A DNA stretch of 64,000 bases from Styela clava (lineage: Eukaryota; Chordata; Ascidiacea; Stolidobranchia; Styelidae). Positions within the stretch are counted from its first letter, which is position 1, and each line of letters begins with the position of its first letter. Below, piece by piece: positions 37,999 to 49,055 of the stretch. The notes below the pieces were generated by a model that saw nothing but the letters and a program-made list of their open reading frames with translations, made no database searches and was not told where the DNA came from. The stretch covers positions 19,187,135 through 19,251,134 of the forward strand of contig NC_135255.1 in assembly GCF_964204865.1 (NCBI RefSeq). Direction: 5' to 3'. The position numbers were made by a program, and so were the translations under genes.

Positions 37999-39289
37999 AT
38001 GAAACTACCAGCAATTTTGCTTGTGACAATAATCATACTTCTATCACAAATTTCATCTACCAAGGAGATTCGAAGGCATGTATATGGACCTTTGAAAGAT
38101 GGTGAACATTGCCAGAAAGACTACTTTGAATATGCTAAAGGCTGGTTAGAAGAAAGGTACTGCAAGAAATGCAGGCATGGATACCAAAATGATAATCCAG
38201 AACGTAGCAATACATGCACGGAGTAAGTTGAAAAGTTATCTGATTATTACGGTGGTAACTTTCTAGACTTTTAGTAATTTAATTAGGATTCATATTCATC
38301 CCGGGGAAGAATTTGATGAGAAATCTTAACCATACGGTGAACAGTGGCCTCTTGTCGGTTACCAGTTCATGTCAGGTATAACATTAGTTAGCCAGTTATT
38401 TGTTTCAGATGCATCGAATTGATTGGATTACTGGACCCCTTCACCTGTTTAAGGTATTTTCATAACTAAATCCATGACCATGCCGGGGATTGTCGAACTG
38501 GGCCCTAGTCCCCGCTAGGGATGTGGGTTGTTTTTCTATACAACGGTTATTCACTCATTTCACTCTGGACAAGGCCACCCACGATATCAGCTACTGATAT
38601 CTCACAATATGTAAGAAGTACTTTTATTTGGAAGGGCTGGCATTTTTTCAGTTTACCTTTACCTACACAATTTATAACACCCTGGGTGAGGTGTGGAATC
38701 TGGGGGTCATGTAAGAAGTCTGATTATACAATTCACTAGTAATATTATGAAATAATAGCTTGTACATACCAACAAGAAAAAGTCCATTAATGCTCTTCTT
38801 GAATATGAACATCTTTAGCAGGATTTGAAATCACATTCTCTCGAACATGATGATTATGCTTCTATCCACTTTGACTCTCTTCAACACTGAATATAAAATA
38901 TTATTTTCAGAATCAAAACGAGGCCGACATCAAAAGGAAAGAACATCACTGAAGAACAAAAACCTATTAAAGAGCAAAACCGTAATGTTTCCACTTTGAC
39001 GTCAACACCAACAACAAAAGTGTACACGCAAATGAAGAAAGTTCCACCATCCCCAATAACACAAACAATGACACCCAGAGGAGTTAGTCATGATGTTGAA
39101 AACCACGAATTTGGAGAAAAAAACGACACCAAGAGCAATGAAAGAGCTTCTACAAAGGAAATTGACATCGTATGCAAAGCCCAAGCTTCTGATTATACTC
39201 CCTACATTTGCGCTATTGTGATTGTGTCAAGCATAGCTGTGGCAGAGTTTGTCATTATATTTTACATGTACTGGAGGAGTAAGAAGTAA
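37999..39289 (+). CDS. Receptor gene D: tail-less four-Cys TNFR-like membrane protein (2 exons)
   Basis: Exons 37999-38222 and 38911-39289 join to 603 nt (200 residues plus stop), phase 2, the same phase as the first junction of genes A-C. Residues 1-20 are a clear signal peptide. The module has four Cys (38, 55, 58, 73); two of the six in A-C are missing, and the first Cys of the CC pair is Tyr. YGP and the CxxCxxG core are kept. Stalk and membrane exon are fused in one exon here; the stalk has N-x-S/T sites. The span is about 173-195 with Glu187 in its middle, followed by a tail of about five residues. The intron holds a reversed SINE fragment. Without a tail it cannot signal alone by any known TNFR route; decoy function or pairing with a partner is inferred. 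Confidence 0.75.
38310..38520 (-). repeat. SINE fragment in the gene D intron, reversed
   Basis: Carries GGCCTCTTGTCGGTTACCAG and GTTATTTGTTTCAGATGCAT, the reverse of the SINE body. Confidence 0.5.
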
Positions 39290-40558
39290 AAGGACAAGAA
39301 TCAACAATAATGGTGGTTCTCAAACTTTTTGAATTTTTCATTGTTATACATTCATCAGTGTGAAAGCCAATACAATATTTATTGAACACCGCACTTTAAA
39401 ATCAAAGCCATATAACTGTGTAGTTTATATTCTTATTAATATTACATTAATAAAAAAGCAAATCACAAATATAATGGACAATCTTCGCTATAGAACAAAT
39501 CTTACTAATAGAACAACACCGTGACATTTCAAATTTGACGAAAAAATGACCACCTAACCAGAGTGCAATAAATTTGATACGAAATGTTGAACAGTTTAGA
39601 TTCCATGCCTTCTAATAAATAATGATGACTGCTCGTATCAGTGGCCTACAGTGGAGCAAATAAAGCATCGGCTCCTTAATGGGGCCACAGAGCAGTTGGA
39701 GGGGGCCACAATGCTTTCACTTCACAAGAATCCTTCCTGTTCCTCCTAGTTTCATTGATTGATAAGATTATTTCACAGGGTGTTTTCACTTTGTTAAGCA
39801 TGAATTGTTTGAACATAATGGGATTTGGAATCTACTAATCAAACTAACACCATAAATACCGCTGGAATGCTAAAAACCTCCGGAAGAGGGCCTCAAGACA
39901 GAAAAGGTTGAAAACCACTATCTAAAGATTTGATGAGATTGAAAGGTGGTTCATATAACTGCTGGCTCATTAGGCTTCCATCACTATCCAAGTCCATGAG
40001 TCTGGTACAAACTATCTATCTGTTCATTTGTTTCCAAAAATATATTGCACGGAGTTTTCATACAATTTTTACATCCATTTTATACAGTAGCAAAACTTTA
40101 TCCATTACTTTTCTAATAATGGAATAAGATGAAGTGTCATATTAAAATGTCTGATACTTTAAGTTTCTAAGCAAGTGTCGCTAATTCCGTTGCTGCCTAT
40201 TATACACTCTCATTTATGCTACTATTTTCTACTTTATTACTTCACTAAAATGATAATATACGAGTGTATTCATCAAAGTAAAAACCTAAAGTACAACAAA
40301 CCTGGTATTGCGAATTGATTAACAAATTTGTAACAAGATTTTATGAACGCCCAGCTGTTTTATACATTCTAATATTAATAATTATATGATAACAATTTTT
40401 TCTACTATCTCCTCGCTTTTGTATATTCCGAGATGACTGTTAAAAAAGTTGGTCTGTAAAATAATACTTTTAAAAATTCGATGTAATCTCAGAAAACTAT
40501 TGGGGCATGTTTTATTGAGAACTCATTTACACAATAAAAGTTCTATTATGCTTTAGAT

Positions 40559-41310
40559 CAGTGGTTCCCAACCGTCGGTCCGTGGACCCGTGCCGGTCCG
40601 CGAGGCTTTTTTGCCGGTCCGCAGAAAATTTCATTTTGTTGTTTTTCTACCGTCTCAATCGCTTTACCGAAGCCGAAAAGACGAAGTTACGTTGGTTTAT
40701 TACGTAATTTCTCTTCTGCCGTCATATTGCTGTTGGATACGTGCGGGATGGCCCGGCGACGTCTTGGCGCCGTGTAATCATACTTTTCGGTTCATCGCGA
40801 AAGCGTTCCGTCAAATCTCACAAGATTCAGAAGCCTGGAAATCAGCACGCGTGCTTTTACCATTCTGCATGCTTTTCTTGATTAATAGGTCAAAGTTATG
40901 TTGGTTTATTACGCAATTTCTCCTCCGCTGTCATATTGGTGTCTGATAAGTGCGGTATTAATGGCCCGGCGACGTCTTGGCGCTGAGTAATCACTTTTTG
41001 CTTTTTCGGTTCCGATTCATCGTGAAAGCGCTCCGTCAAATCTCGCAAGATTCAGAAACCTGGAAATCTGCATGCGTGCTTTTTCCGCTCTGCATGCTTT
41101 TCTTAATTAATCCGAATCCATCCAAATAAAAGGTTATGAATATTTCTTTGTTTAAACCAGAATGTATCAAGATAGACAGTATAATATTCCAGAGCATCAC
41201 CATGAGCATCTAATAAAGACTGGATACCGAAGAATTTTTTGTAGTCATCCGGCACGCCGAGTACTTCATTTTCCCACATCTGGCCCGCCGACTAGAGAAG
41301 TTGCCCACCC
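40559..41310. mobile_element. hAT-like debris with an internal direct duplication
   Basis: Left end CAGTGGTTCCCAACC and right end GTTGCCCACCCCTG belong to different subfamilies and the flanks do not match, so it is composite. Two copies of a ~225-base segment (from about 40683 and 40895) share TTGGTTTATTACG and GGCCCGGCGACGTCTTGGCG. Confidence 0.5.
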
Positions 41311-41445
41311 CTGATCTAAGACAATGTTTCTCAAACTGTGGCCCATGATGGTCTACTATAAAATTACCTGGTTTAGTTTTCCATAGGTTTTCGTCAGTTA
41401 TTTTATGTGTCACAATCATTAACCCATTTACCGCTGTCCTAGAGC

Positions 41446-42529
41446 AGGGGTGTCAAACTCGTGGATTTCCGAGGGCAGCATTGCATTTTGGGAATTGTGC
41501 AAAGGGCCGCAAACAGTTTTTGATATATTTTGATAATGTATACTTGAAGCATATTTTCAGATAGGTGTAGTTCGTGACATACCGAATGAAGTGATATCAT
41601 TTTCCTAAATTTCAAATGCCATTTACATATAAATTTTCGCATTTTACTTTTATTTTAATTTACAGTATTTATTACAAAAAATCATAAATTTTTTTGTACA
41701 ACTATCCATAACATTTTTGAACAAAGTTTCGATGAGCATAAGGAAACAATAATATATATACGGAAAAATGACTTAATCTACGGTAAATATATAGACCTAA
41801 ATTTTACAAGAATACCACAGATAAACTCAATGTTTGTTTTATATTATATGTAATGACGTTTGGCATCTCTTTTGTGCCACCAGCTTACTAATATCAGGCT
41901 GAAATGATTTTACAGCACCAACTCTAATTAATGAGGTCACATGATCATCCTTTAATCTGGATCGTTGAGAATGTTTTATTTAATTTAAGTAATGCAAAAA
42001 TATTACGGTTATCATTTTATGTATATATCCGTAAATCAAACAAATGACTGAGTTACAGACCAGACCAGTCATTTCTTACCTTTACGTGGCATAGAACCGT
42101 TTGAGTTATGATTAATATTGATTTTTAGTAACTAGGTAGTTGTATAATTATAATAATAGGCTACAAACACATACAAATTTTCAGTTCGAATTTTTTTTAA
42201 ATTTGTCATATCGACTTCTGAGCCTATTCAGATAATGTCTACTTATATTGATTTTTTCATTGTACTGATGGAAATATGACAAATTAAACAATGTGCAGTA
42301 GAATTTTGAGAAATGCAGAAATATTGCAATTCCCATTTTTCTTAAAAAATGCCATCTTCTCCATGTCAGTATACCGTTCGTCATGTAAAGATTACACAAT
42401 ACCCACATGACAAAAATAACCCTCTCGGTAATAAATCAGTGTTCCCTGCCCATTAAAACCTAAACTAGGAAAGCATGGAAAGAATGGGGCATATTATATG
42501 TAGGCCTATAAAGAATAACAAAAATAATG
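41446..42529. other. hAT-like left end then unannotated AT-rich DNA
   Basis: CAGGGGTGTCAAACTCGTGG at 41446 is a typical hAT terminus; no right end found. Confidence 0.4.
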
Positions 42530-43120
42530 AAGAGTTTACTGTAATATTTTATGCTGTATATTTGGCTCACAACTTTTTAAAGTTTCCAAATATTTTATTA
42601 GCTTTGATAAAAAGGAAACATTAATACTGACTGAGCGCCGGTATATCACACGTGCGTGACCATTCCCATACCAAAAAGAAACATTCGAGAAATTTCAGAG
42701 CGTCAGAGAACCACGCTTTACTAAATCTAACATAGTAGACTGGTTAGTTATTTATTAACCGGATAACAAAAGGTTATTTGAATAGAGAATGGATCAGCTG
42801 ACTGAAGGAATGCTTTCAAGTAAATAGATGTGGCTGGTTTTTTGTTTGAGGTCGATAGGGGTGAAATAAACATGAGAATTCACCCCAGGGTATGAATAAG
42901 ATTGAAAAGTAATGATTTTCATTGAGATGGGTTGCTTTCCAAAGATTATAATGCAGTATACTAAATACATGTTAGTAGTCGTTATTTTTTAACTAAATAC
43001 AAAAGCTATACCTCACAAATAAACAATGTATCAGCTGACTGGAAAGGAGTGCTATTTGGTTCCTGGCAAAAGTAAATAGGGGTGAAGTAATGAAGATGAT
43101 CTGATTCATCCTTGGCAGTG
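42530..43120 (+). promoter_or_regulatory. Receptor upstream cassette (gene E)
   Basis: TAGACTGGTTAGTTATTTAT, AACCGGATAACAAAAGG, GAATGGATCAGCTGACTGAA and ATAGGGGTGAAATAAA in the same order as for C and D; it ends about 340 bases before the ATG. Confidence 0.4.
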
Positions 43121-43454
43121 AATATGATAAAACAAAGAAACTGAAGAAGGATGTAATTGAATGTTTAATCCAGGGGCGTGGCATGTGGACCCCCCTTTTA
43201 AAAAATGGTAAAAATATTTGTTCTGTATAATGCATAATAGCAATTTTTCATAACTAGAATCGTCTTTCAGACACTAAAGACTTTTGACAACCCCCGTTTT
43301 CTGTCTACTTCCCACATATTATTCTGGTATGTTATATACCTAACGTTTTACCTTGAATGAACTCAAATGACCCCACTAAAATAATAAAAACTGATTATTC
43401 ATTATTGAATTATTCAGTTATTTTCAGAATACTGTACTACAATATAAACTAGAC

Positions 43455-44764
43455 ATGAAGCTGCCTGTATTATTTCTTGTGTCAGTGGTCTTACTTCTGT
43501 CACCCAATTCATCTGCTAAACAGATTAGAAGGCATATCTATGGACCTTTAAAAGATGGAGAATATTGTCAGAAAGACTACTTCGAAATTGCTAAGGGTTG
43601 GTTGGAGGAAAGGTACTGCAAAAAATGCAGAAGAGGATATGAAAATAATGATACAGAACATTCTAATACATGTACCAAGTGAGTCAAACATTTGAAAATT
43701 GGAACGTAGTATGTGTACCAGGCTAGGGTTAGGCGATAATTTTCTTCCAATTTTCCTTACTTTAGTTCTACAAACTAGCCAAATGACTCCAGTAATATTT
43801 ATACCTGGAATTATGGCCTAAACCCAACCTGGTACACATACTACGTTCCGGTGTCCGCCATCATGGTTTGCTTACTACAGGAGTACCGATTGTTGGACCC
43901 ACCCCCTCTTGTGAGGTTGTTATAATTACCAGAGTTATTGTACAAATACTACGGCAGTACTACTACTTGGCTAGTCCCCGAACTTGTAATAGAAATAAAA
44001 TAAGAAAAATTGGAATAAAATTATGACCTAACCCTAACCAGGTACACATACTACGTTCCAGTGTCCGCCATCTTGGTTCACATACTTCGGGAGTATCTTT
44101 GAAAGAACCAATTCTTTTCACATATCTGTTGCCTACCCAATTTAATATACCCTTGGTGAAATGTGGGATCGATAGGCCATGTGCGCAGTCTGATTAAACC
44201 ATTCATTAGCAATATTATGAAATAATAGGGTGTACATGCCTACAGGGAAAAGTCCATTAATGCTCTTCTTGTATAAGAAAATCTCCAGCGGGATTAGAAC
44301 CAACATCTCTTGAACATGATGGTCATGCTTTTATCCACTTTGACGTTCTTGAACACTGAATATAAATTATTATTTTTAGGATCAAAACGAAACCGTCCAT
44401 ACGATCACCACCAAACAGAAAAAAAATCACTGAAGAACACAAACCTAATAAAGAGGAAAATCGTAATGTTTCTAATTTAACGGCAACACCAACTATGTAT
44501 GAGCCGACGAAGAGCATTCTATCCCCATCAAATAAACAAACAACGACCCCTATTGGAGTTAATCATGGCATCAAAACCCCCAAATTTAGAGAAAAAAACA
44601 AAATCAAGAATAATGAAACGTCTTCTACAAAGGAAATTGACACAGTGTGCAAACCCCAAGCCTCTAATGTTACTGCCTACATTTGTATTATAGCGATACT
44701 GTCGGTCGTAGATGTGGCAGCGTTTGCCATAATAGCTTGGATGTGCTGGAGATCCAATAAATAA
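43455..44764 (+). CDS. Receptor gene E: tail-less four-Cys TNFR-like membrane protein (2 exons)
   Basis: Exons 43455-43678 and 44380-44764 join to 609 nt (202 residues plus stop), phase 2. It is a close paralogue of gene D: signal peptide 1-20, the same four-Cys module with YCKKC, a Lys/Asn/Thr-rich stalk with several N-x-S/T sites, and a membrane span about 175-197 carrying Asp186 at the position of the Glu in D. The tail is only WRSNK. The intron contains two copies of the GGTACTCCCGTAG foldback family, which do not disturb the splice sites. The upstream cassette at 42.5-43.1 kb matches those of the other receptors. Role inferred as for D. Confidence 0.75.
43703..44097. mobile_element. Two foldback MITE copies in the gene E intron
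   Basis: 43703-43890 and about 43940-44097, both GGTACTCCCGTAG family with truncated left ends and intact right ends (CAGGAGTACC, CGGGAGTATC). Confidence 0.55.
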
Positions 44765-45556
44765 AAAGACAAGAATCAACAATAGCAGTGATTTCCAAAA
44801 TCTACATCACGACGCATTGGTCATCTCTCGTGGTATAAATATGAAACTCTCATCCTATGGACATAACTTTAATTTTCAACAATGAAACCTAACTTAATAT
44901 TTGAAATGGAAATATAAGGTTAGAACGATAGAATTTATTATTTGTATATAGTATTGGAAAATTATAAAAGTTGAAAAATAGTAAAATGGATGGTTTAGAG
45001 CTGAAGCCACAGATATTTCCGGTACCTCTGGCTTCATCTATTATGGTAAGCTTGACTGCAGCTCCAACAAAATGTCATGACCCGATGGCTTCTTAACAAG
45101 TCCCTTTTTAAAGATGTAATTTTACTTTTTCTATCATTATATTGCTATTATTGTTAAAGCCTAACCAGTATCTATTGAATATCATACATTAAAATTAGTG
45201 CTTTATAGCTATGGTTTATCTTCTTCATTAATAAAATTAAAGCACAAATATATGGACAATCTTCACTGAAGAACAAATTCCTTCTAAAAGAGCAAAACCA
45301 TGACTAATTTGATATCAAAACCAATGGCTACCTCAAGGAAGCCCCCACAACACATCCATGAATGTAACGCATTGAATGCCTATGTAATGATTAACTGGAA
45401 ATACATCTTTTTTTCAAATGTGGTTCCTTTTGTGCCAGTGGACACAAGCCTGGACTCTTTGATTGTTAAAAAGAGCAAAAAACATGAAGTGTCAGTCTTA
45501 TATATAGAGTAAAAGAATGGCTTTTTGTCTCAAAGGCTCCAGATAACAGGTTATAA
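44765..45556. other. Gene E 3' flank, no gene
   Basis: Contains a block (about 44990-45090, GAGCTGAAGCCAC...TAAGCTTGACTGCAGCTCC) similar to 37780-37880 upstream of gene D. Confidence 0.4.
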
Positions 45557-45564
45557 CTTTCATC

Positions 45565-45794
45565 GGTACTCTCGTAGTTTGTGAACCAAGATGGTAGACA
45601 ACGGAACGTAGTATGTGTACCAGGTTAAGGTTCGGCCATAATTTTATTCCAATTTTCCTTATTTTAGTCCTTTTACGAGTTCGGGGACTAGCCAAGTATT
45701 TGTACATAAAATTATGGCCTAACCCTAACCTGGTACACATACCGGTACTATGCTCCGGTGTTTGCCATCTTGGTTCACATACTTCGGGAGTACC
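45565..45794. mobile_element. Foldback MITE, GGTACTCCCGTAG family
   Basis: GGTACTCTCGTAG to CTTCGGGAGTACC, 230 bases, perfect 8-bp duplication CTTTCATC. Confidence 0.8.
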
Positions 45795-45802
45795 CTTTCA
45801 TC

Positions 45803-46519
45803 ACTATTTAAGTCTATGATAGTCGGTTGCCAAAATTTATAAGTCAATTTTGTGTTAAAAATATATTGCACAGCATTTTTCATACACTTTTATGTCCCAA
45901 TTATGCCTTTTTGACTACAACTATCCCACTTTGCTTAACTTGTCTCACTCTTACAAGAAGATACTTTGAGAACAGCTGGTTAATTTCGTCCATGCTTTTG
46001 GTTCAATTTGTTGAAAACAAAAATGAAAGGATATTCGTAACTTTACAAGAATTGAATTCGGCAGTTAAGAAGTCAAAAGCGTTTTTAACTGAGCTGTTTT
46101 TATTCTTCTTATAGTAAAGTTCTTCATCAATATATTTGCTATATAGTTGGATAATTTTTTCACAGTGTATGTGCTAATAAACATATGAATATTACATATT
46201 GTTTCATTGCTTATTCATTATAGTCATGCAATCTGTATATGGAAGCTAGAGATAGATATATGAGAACACTGCCATGCCTTCTAATCATTTTATTTGGACC
46301 CTATGTCCATCTCCATACCAAATATGCTGTCTATATGGAGGCTCACAAGCCTTCTAGAGAGGAGGTCTATCAAATATGGTTTAAGGCCATATATCCATCC
46401 CTATTTCGAACATGCTGTCTACATGTAAATGGGGACTCACCTCAAGAAAGGGAGCATTTTAGTTAGTATTCATCTCTATGTCTAAACTGCTGTCTGAAGG
46501 AGGTCATTCAAATAAGTAA
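45803..46519. other. No gene seen
   Basis: Short repeats of CATATATCCATCCCTAT type near 46290-46480 resemble 48430-48600; no exon supported. Confidence 0.35.
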
Positions 46520-46890
46520 TTACTTAACGATCTTCAGATCGGTAAGTATGTTGATAGGTATTTGTTTGTCTGTTAGATGCACGCGATATCTCACGAAAGC
46601 GAGGTTGAATCTTCTCCAAATGCAATTGCATGTGCATTCATCATATCTCAGACCAGAAGCCTATTAATTTTGGATGAATTAGGCTGTATAATTAGCGAGT
46701 AATTAAATAATCATTGATAAAGTGATCTGGATTTTTGTGAAGTGAGAGAATTTTGAGACCCGCCGAGTGTGTGTGTGCTATGCGCTGTGCGCAAGTTACA
46801 AGAGCGGATGAATCGAAACCGCAGTTTCTGTTTTGGGGGATCCCCTAACTCTTGATCGATAAGTCTTCAGTTTTCAACAGATATTCTTGT
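46520..46890 (-). repeat. Hairpin-ended dispersed repeat, copy 3
   Basis: Reverse copy with CGATCTTCAGATCGGTAAGT and GGGGGATCCCCTAACTC. Confidence 0.6.
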
Positions 46891-47094
46891 TGCTAGTTAC
46901 ATCACTCAGAGATTAATCTCTTTTATTTCTATGTGTGACTTTGCTTTAAGCGAATTATTTCGTGTAAAAAAATAAAGTTAAAACTATATCAGTTTGGTTT
47001 ATCGCTTATTTCTATTAGTTCAGTCGTTTTCAAACTTTTTGAACTGTGCCTGCTTTTTATAGGCTTTGAATACCAGATACCAAGGCAAAATTAA

Positions 47095-47375
47095 AACTTC
47101 ATCGGGCTAAGTGTTAGGAATACGCTCTCCACCGCATCTCTGATTACTCTGCGAGGGTTCGCAGGTTCAAATTCCATGCAGTGATAGTTATGTGTGAGAG
47201 GATTGCTGGACTCGGTCACGGCTTCCTCCACCATCAAGTCAATGCTTCCGAAAAAAATAACTAACTAATCCCAAACCGACATGGAGTGGTAACCGAACAG
47301 GAGGCCGTGGTTTGCCATATGACTAAGATGTCTTATCGACTTTCCTCTCCCCTGGGATAAATGTGTAAATACTCT
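47095..47375 (+). repeat. tRNA-derived SINE
   Basis: B-box-like GGTTCAAATTCC at 47164, the same body, ending TAAATGTGTAAATAC; it abuts the gene D relic exon. Confidence 0.6.
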
Positions 47376-47377
47376 AA

Positions 47378-47517
47378 ATGTGTAAAGCTTCTACAATGGA
47401 AATTGTCATCGTATGCAAAGCCCAATCCTCCTACATTTGCGCTATTGTGATTGTGTCAAGCATAGCTGTGGCAGAGTTTATCGTTATATTTTTATGTACT
47501 GGAGGAGTAAGAAGTAA
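47378..47517 (+). pseudogene. Relic of gene D stalk/membrane exon
   Basis: Nearly identical to the end of gene D exon 2 (39150-39289): the KEI-D/V-IVCKAQ segment and the membrane span including the Glu. A one-base deletion after the span shifts the frame before the final YWRSKK, and a short in-frame deletion removes the residues before YIC. No first exon is found upstream; a SINE abuts the 5' side. The 3' flank continues to match that of D for about 900 bases. Confidence 0.7.
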
Positions 47518-48420
47518 AAGGATAAGAATCAACAATAATGGTGGTTCTCAAACTTTTTGAATTTTTCATTGTTATACATTCATCAGTGTGAAAGCCAATA
47601 CAGTATTTATTGAACACCGCACTTTAAAATCAAAGCCATATAACTGTGTAGTTTATATTCTAATTAACATTAATAAAAAAGCAAATCACAAATAGAATGG
47701 ACAATCTTCTATTTATTTCTTCATTTAAAATTTGACTTAAATGGTCACCTAACCAGAGTGCAATAAATTTGATACGAAATGTTGAACCGTTTATATTTCA
47801 TGCCTTCTAATAAATAATGATAACTGCTGGTATCAGTGGCCTATATTAGAGCAAATGATGGCTTTTATTATAGAGCATCGGCTCCCGAATGGGGGCCACA
47901 GAGCAGTTGGAGGGGCCGCAATGCTTTCACTTCACAAGAATCCTTCCCGTTCCTGCTAGTTTCATTGATTGATAAGGTTATTTCACAGGGTGTTTTCACT
48001 TTGTTGAGCATGAATTGTTTGAACATAACGGGATTTGGAATCTACTAATCAAACTAACACCATAAATACCACTGGAATGATAAACAGGGAGTCCATGAAT
48101 GCTAAAAACCTCCGGAAGAGGGCCACAAGACAGAAAAGGTTGAAAACCACTATCTAAAGATTTGATGAGATTGAAAGATTGAGATTGAAACCACTATCTA
48201 AAGATTTGATGAGATTGAAAGATGGTTCATATAACTGCTGGCTCATTAGGCTTCCATCACTATCCAAGTCCATGAGTCTGGTACAAACTATCTATCTTTT
48301 CATTTGTGTCCAAAAATATTACACAGCATTTTTCATGCACTTTTTACATTCATTTTATAGCAAAATGTTATCCTTCACTTTTTTCCAAATGGAATATGAT
48401 CAAGTTCTTTATTTAGTTTG
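47378..48420 (+). repeat. Duplicated copy of the gene D 3' region
   Basis: Matches 39150-40130 in direct orientation, including the last D exon, its 3' flank and a SINE tail fragment. A short local duplication (about 40 bases near 48160-48215) and small indels separate the copies. Confidence 0.75.
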
Positions 48421-48749
48421 AGACCCTATATTCCTATTTCTGAAATGCTGTCCATCTCGCAGCCTAATAAAAAGCCTTCTAGAATGGAAGCCCTTGCTGT
48501 TTATATGAAGGCTAAATAGCCCTCTAGAAAGGAAGCATTTGAAATAGTGATTGGGGCCATAAATCCATCGCTATGTCTGAACTGCTTTCTGAAGGAGGTC
48601 ATTTAAATGATTAATTGCTTTGTCCCCAGGTACTTTGCTCAGAGATCAATCTTATTTCTATGTGTGATTTTGTTTTGAGAAAATAATATGGAAAAAAGTA
48701 TATCTGGTTGTTCTATTGCTTGTTTCTATTAGATCAGTGATCATCTCAA

Positions 48750-49055
48750 TATTTTAAGCGGTGAGAGGAAAGCCAATAACATGGCTTAACCATATGGTAA
48801 ACCACGGCCTCTCGTCCGGTTATCATTCCATGTCAGGTATGGAATTAGTTATTTATTTGTTTTCGGAAGCATGGATTTGATGGAAGAGGAAGCCTTAACG
48901 AACCACCCTACGCCGGCAAGGAGTCCATCATTCCTCTCGCACATAACTATCCCCCCATGGGATTCAAACAGCGAACCTGCGCAGAGTAATTAGAGGAGCG
49001 GTGGCAAGTGTATTCCCAGCACTTAGCACAATGAGTCACACCGCCGCGATGCTGT
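48750..49055 (-). repeat. tRNA-derived SINE, reversed
   Basis: Full-length reverse copy; head at the high-coordinate end with GGTTCGCTGTTTGAATCCC on minus. Confidence 0.6.

Noticed and set aside
40590-40946. 118-residue open frame
   Set aside because: It lies wholly inside hAT-like debris and covers an internal duplication; no recognisable domain.
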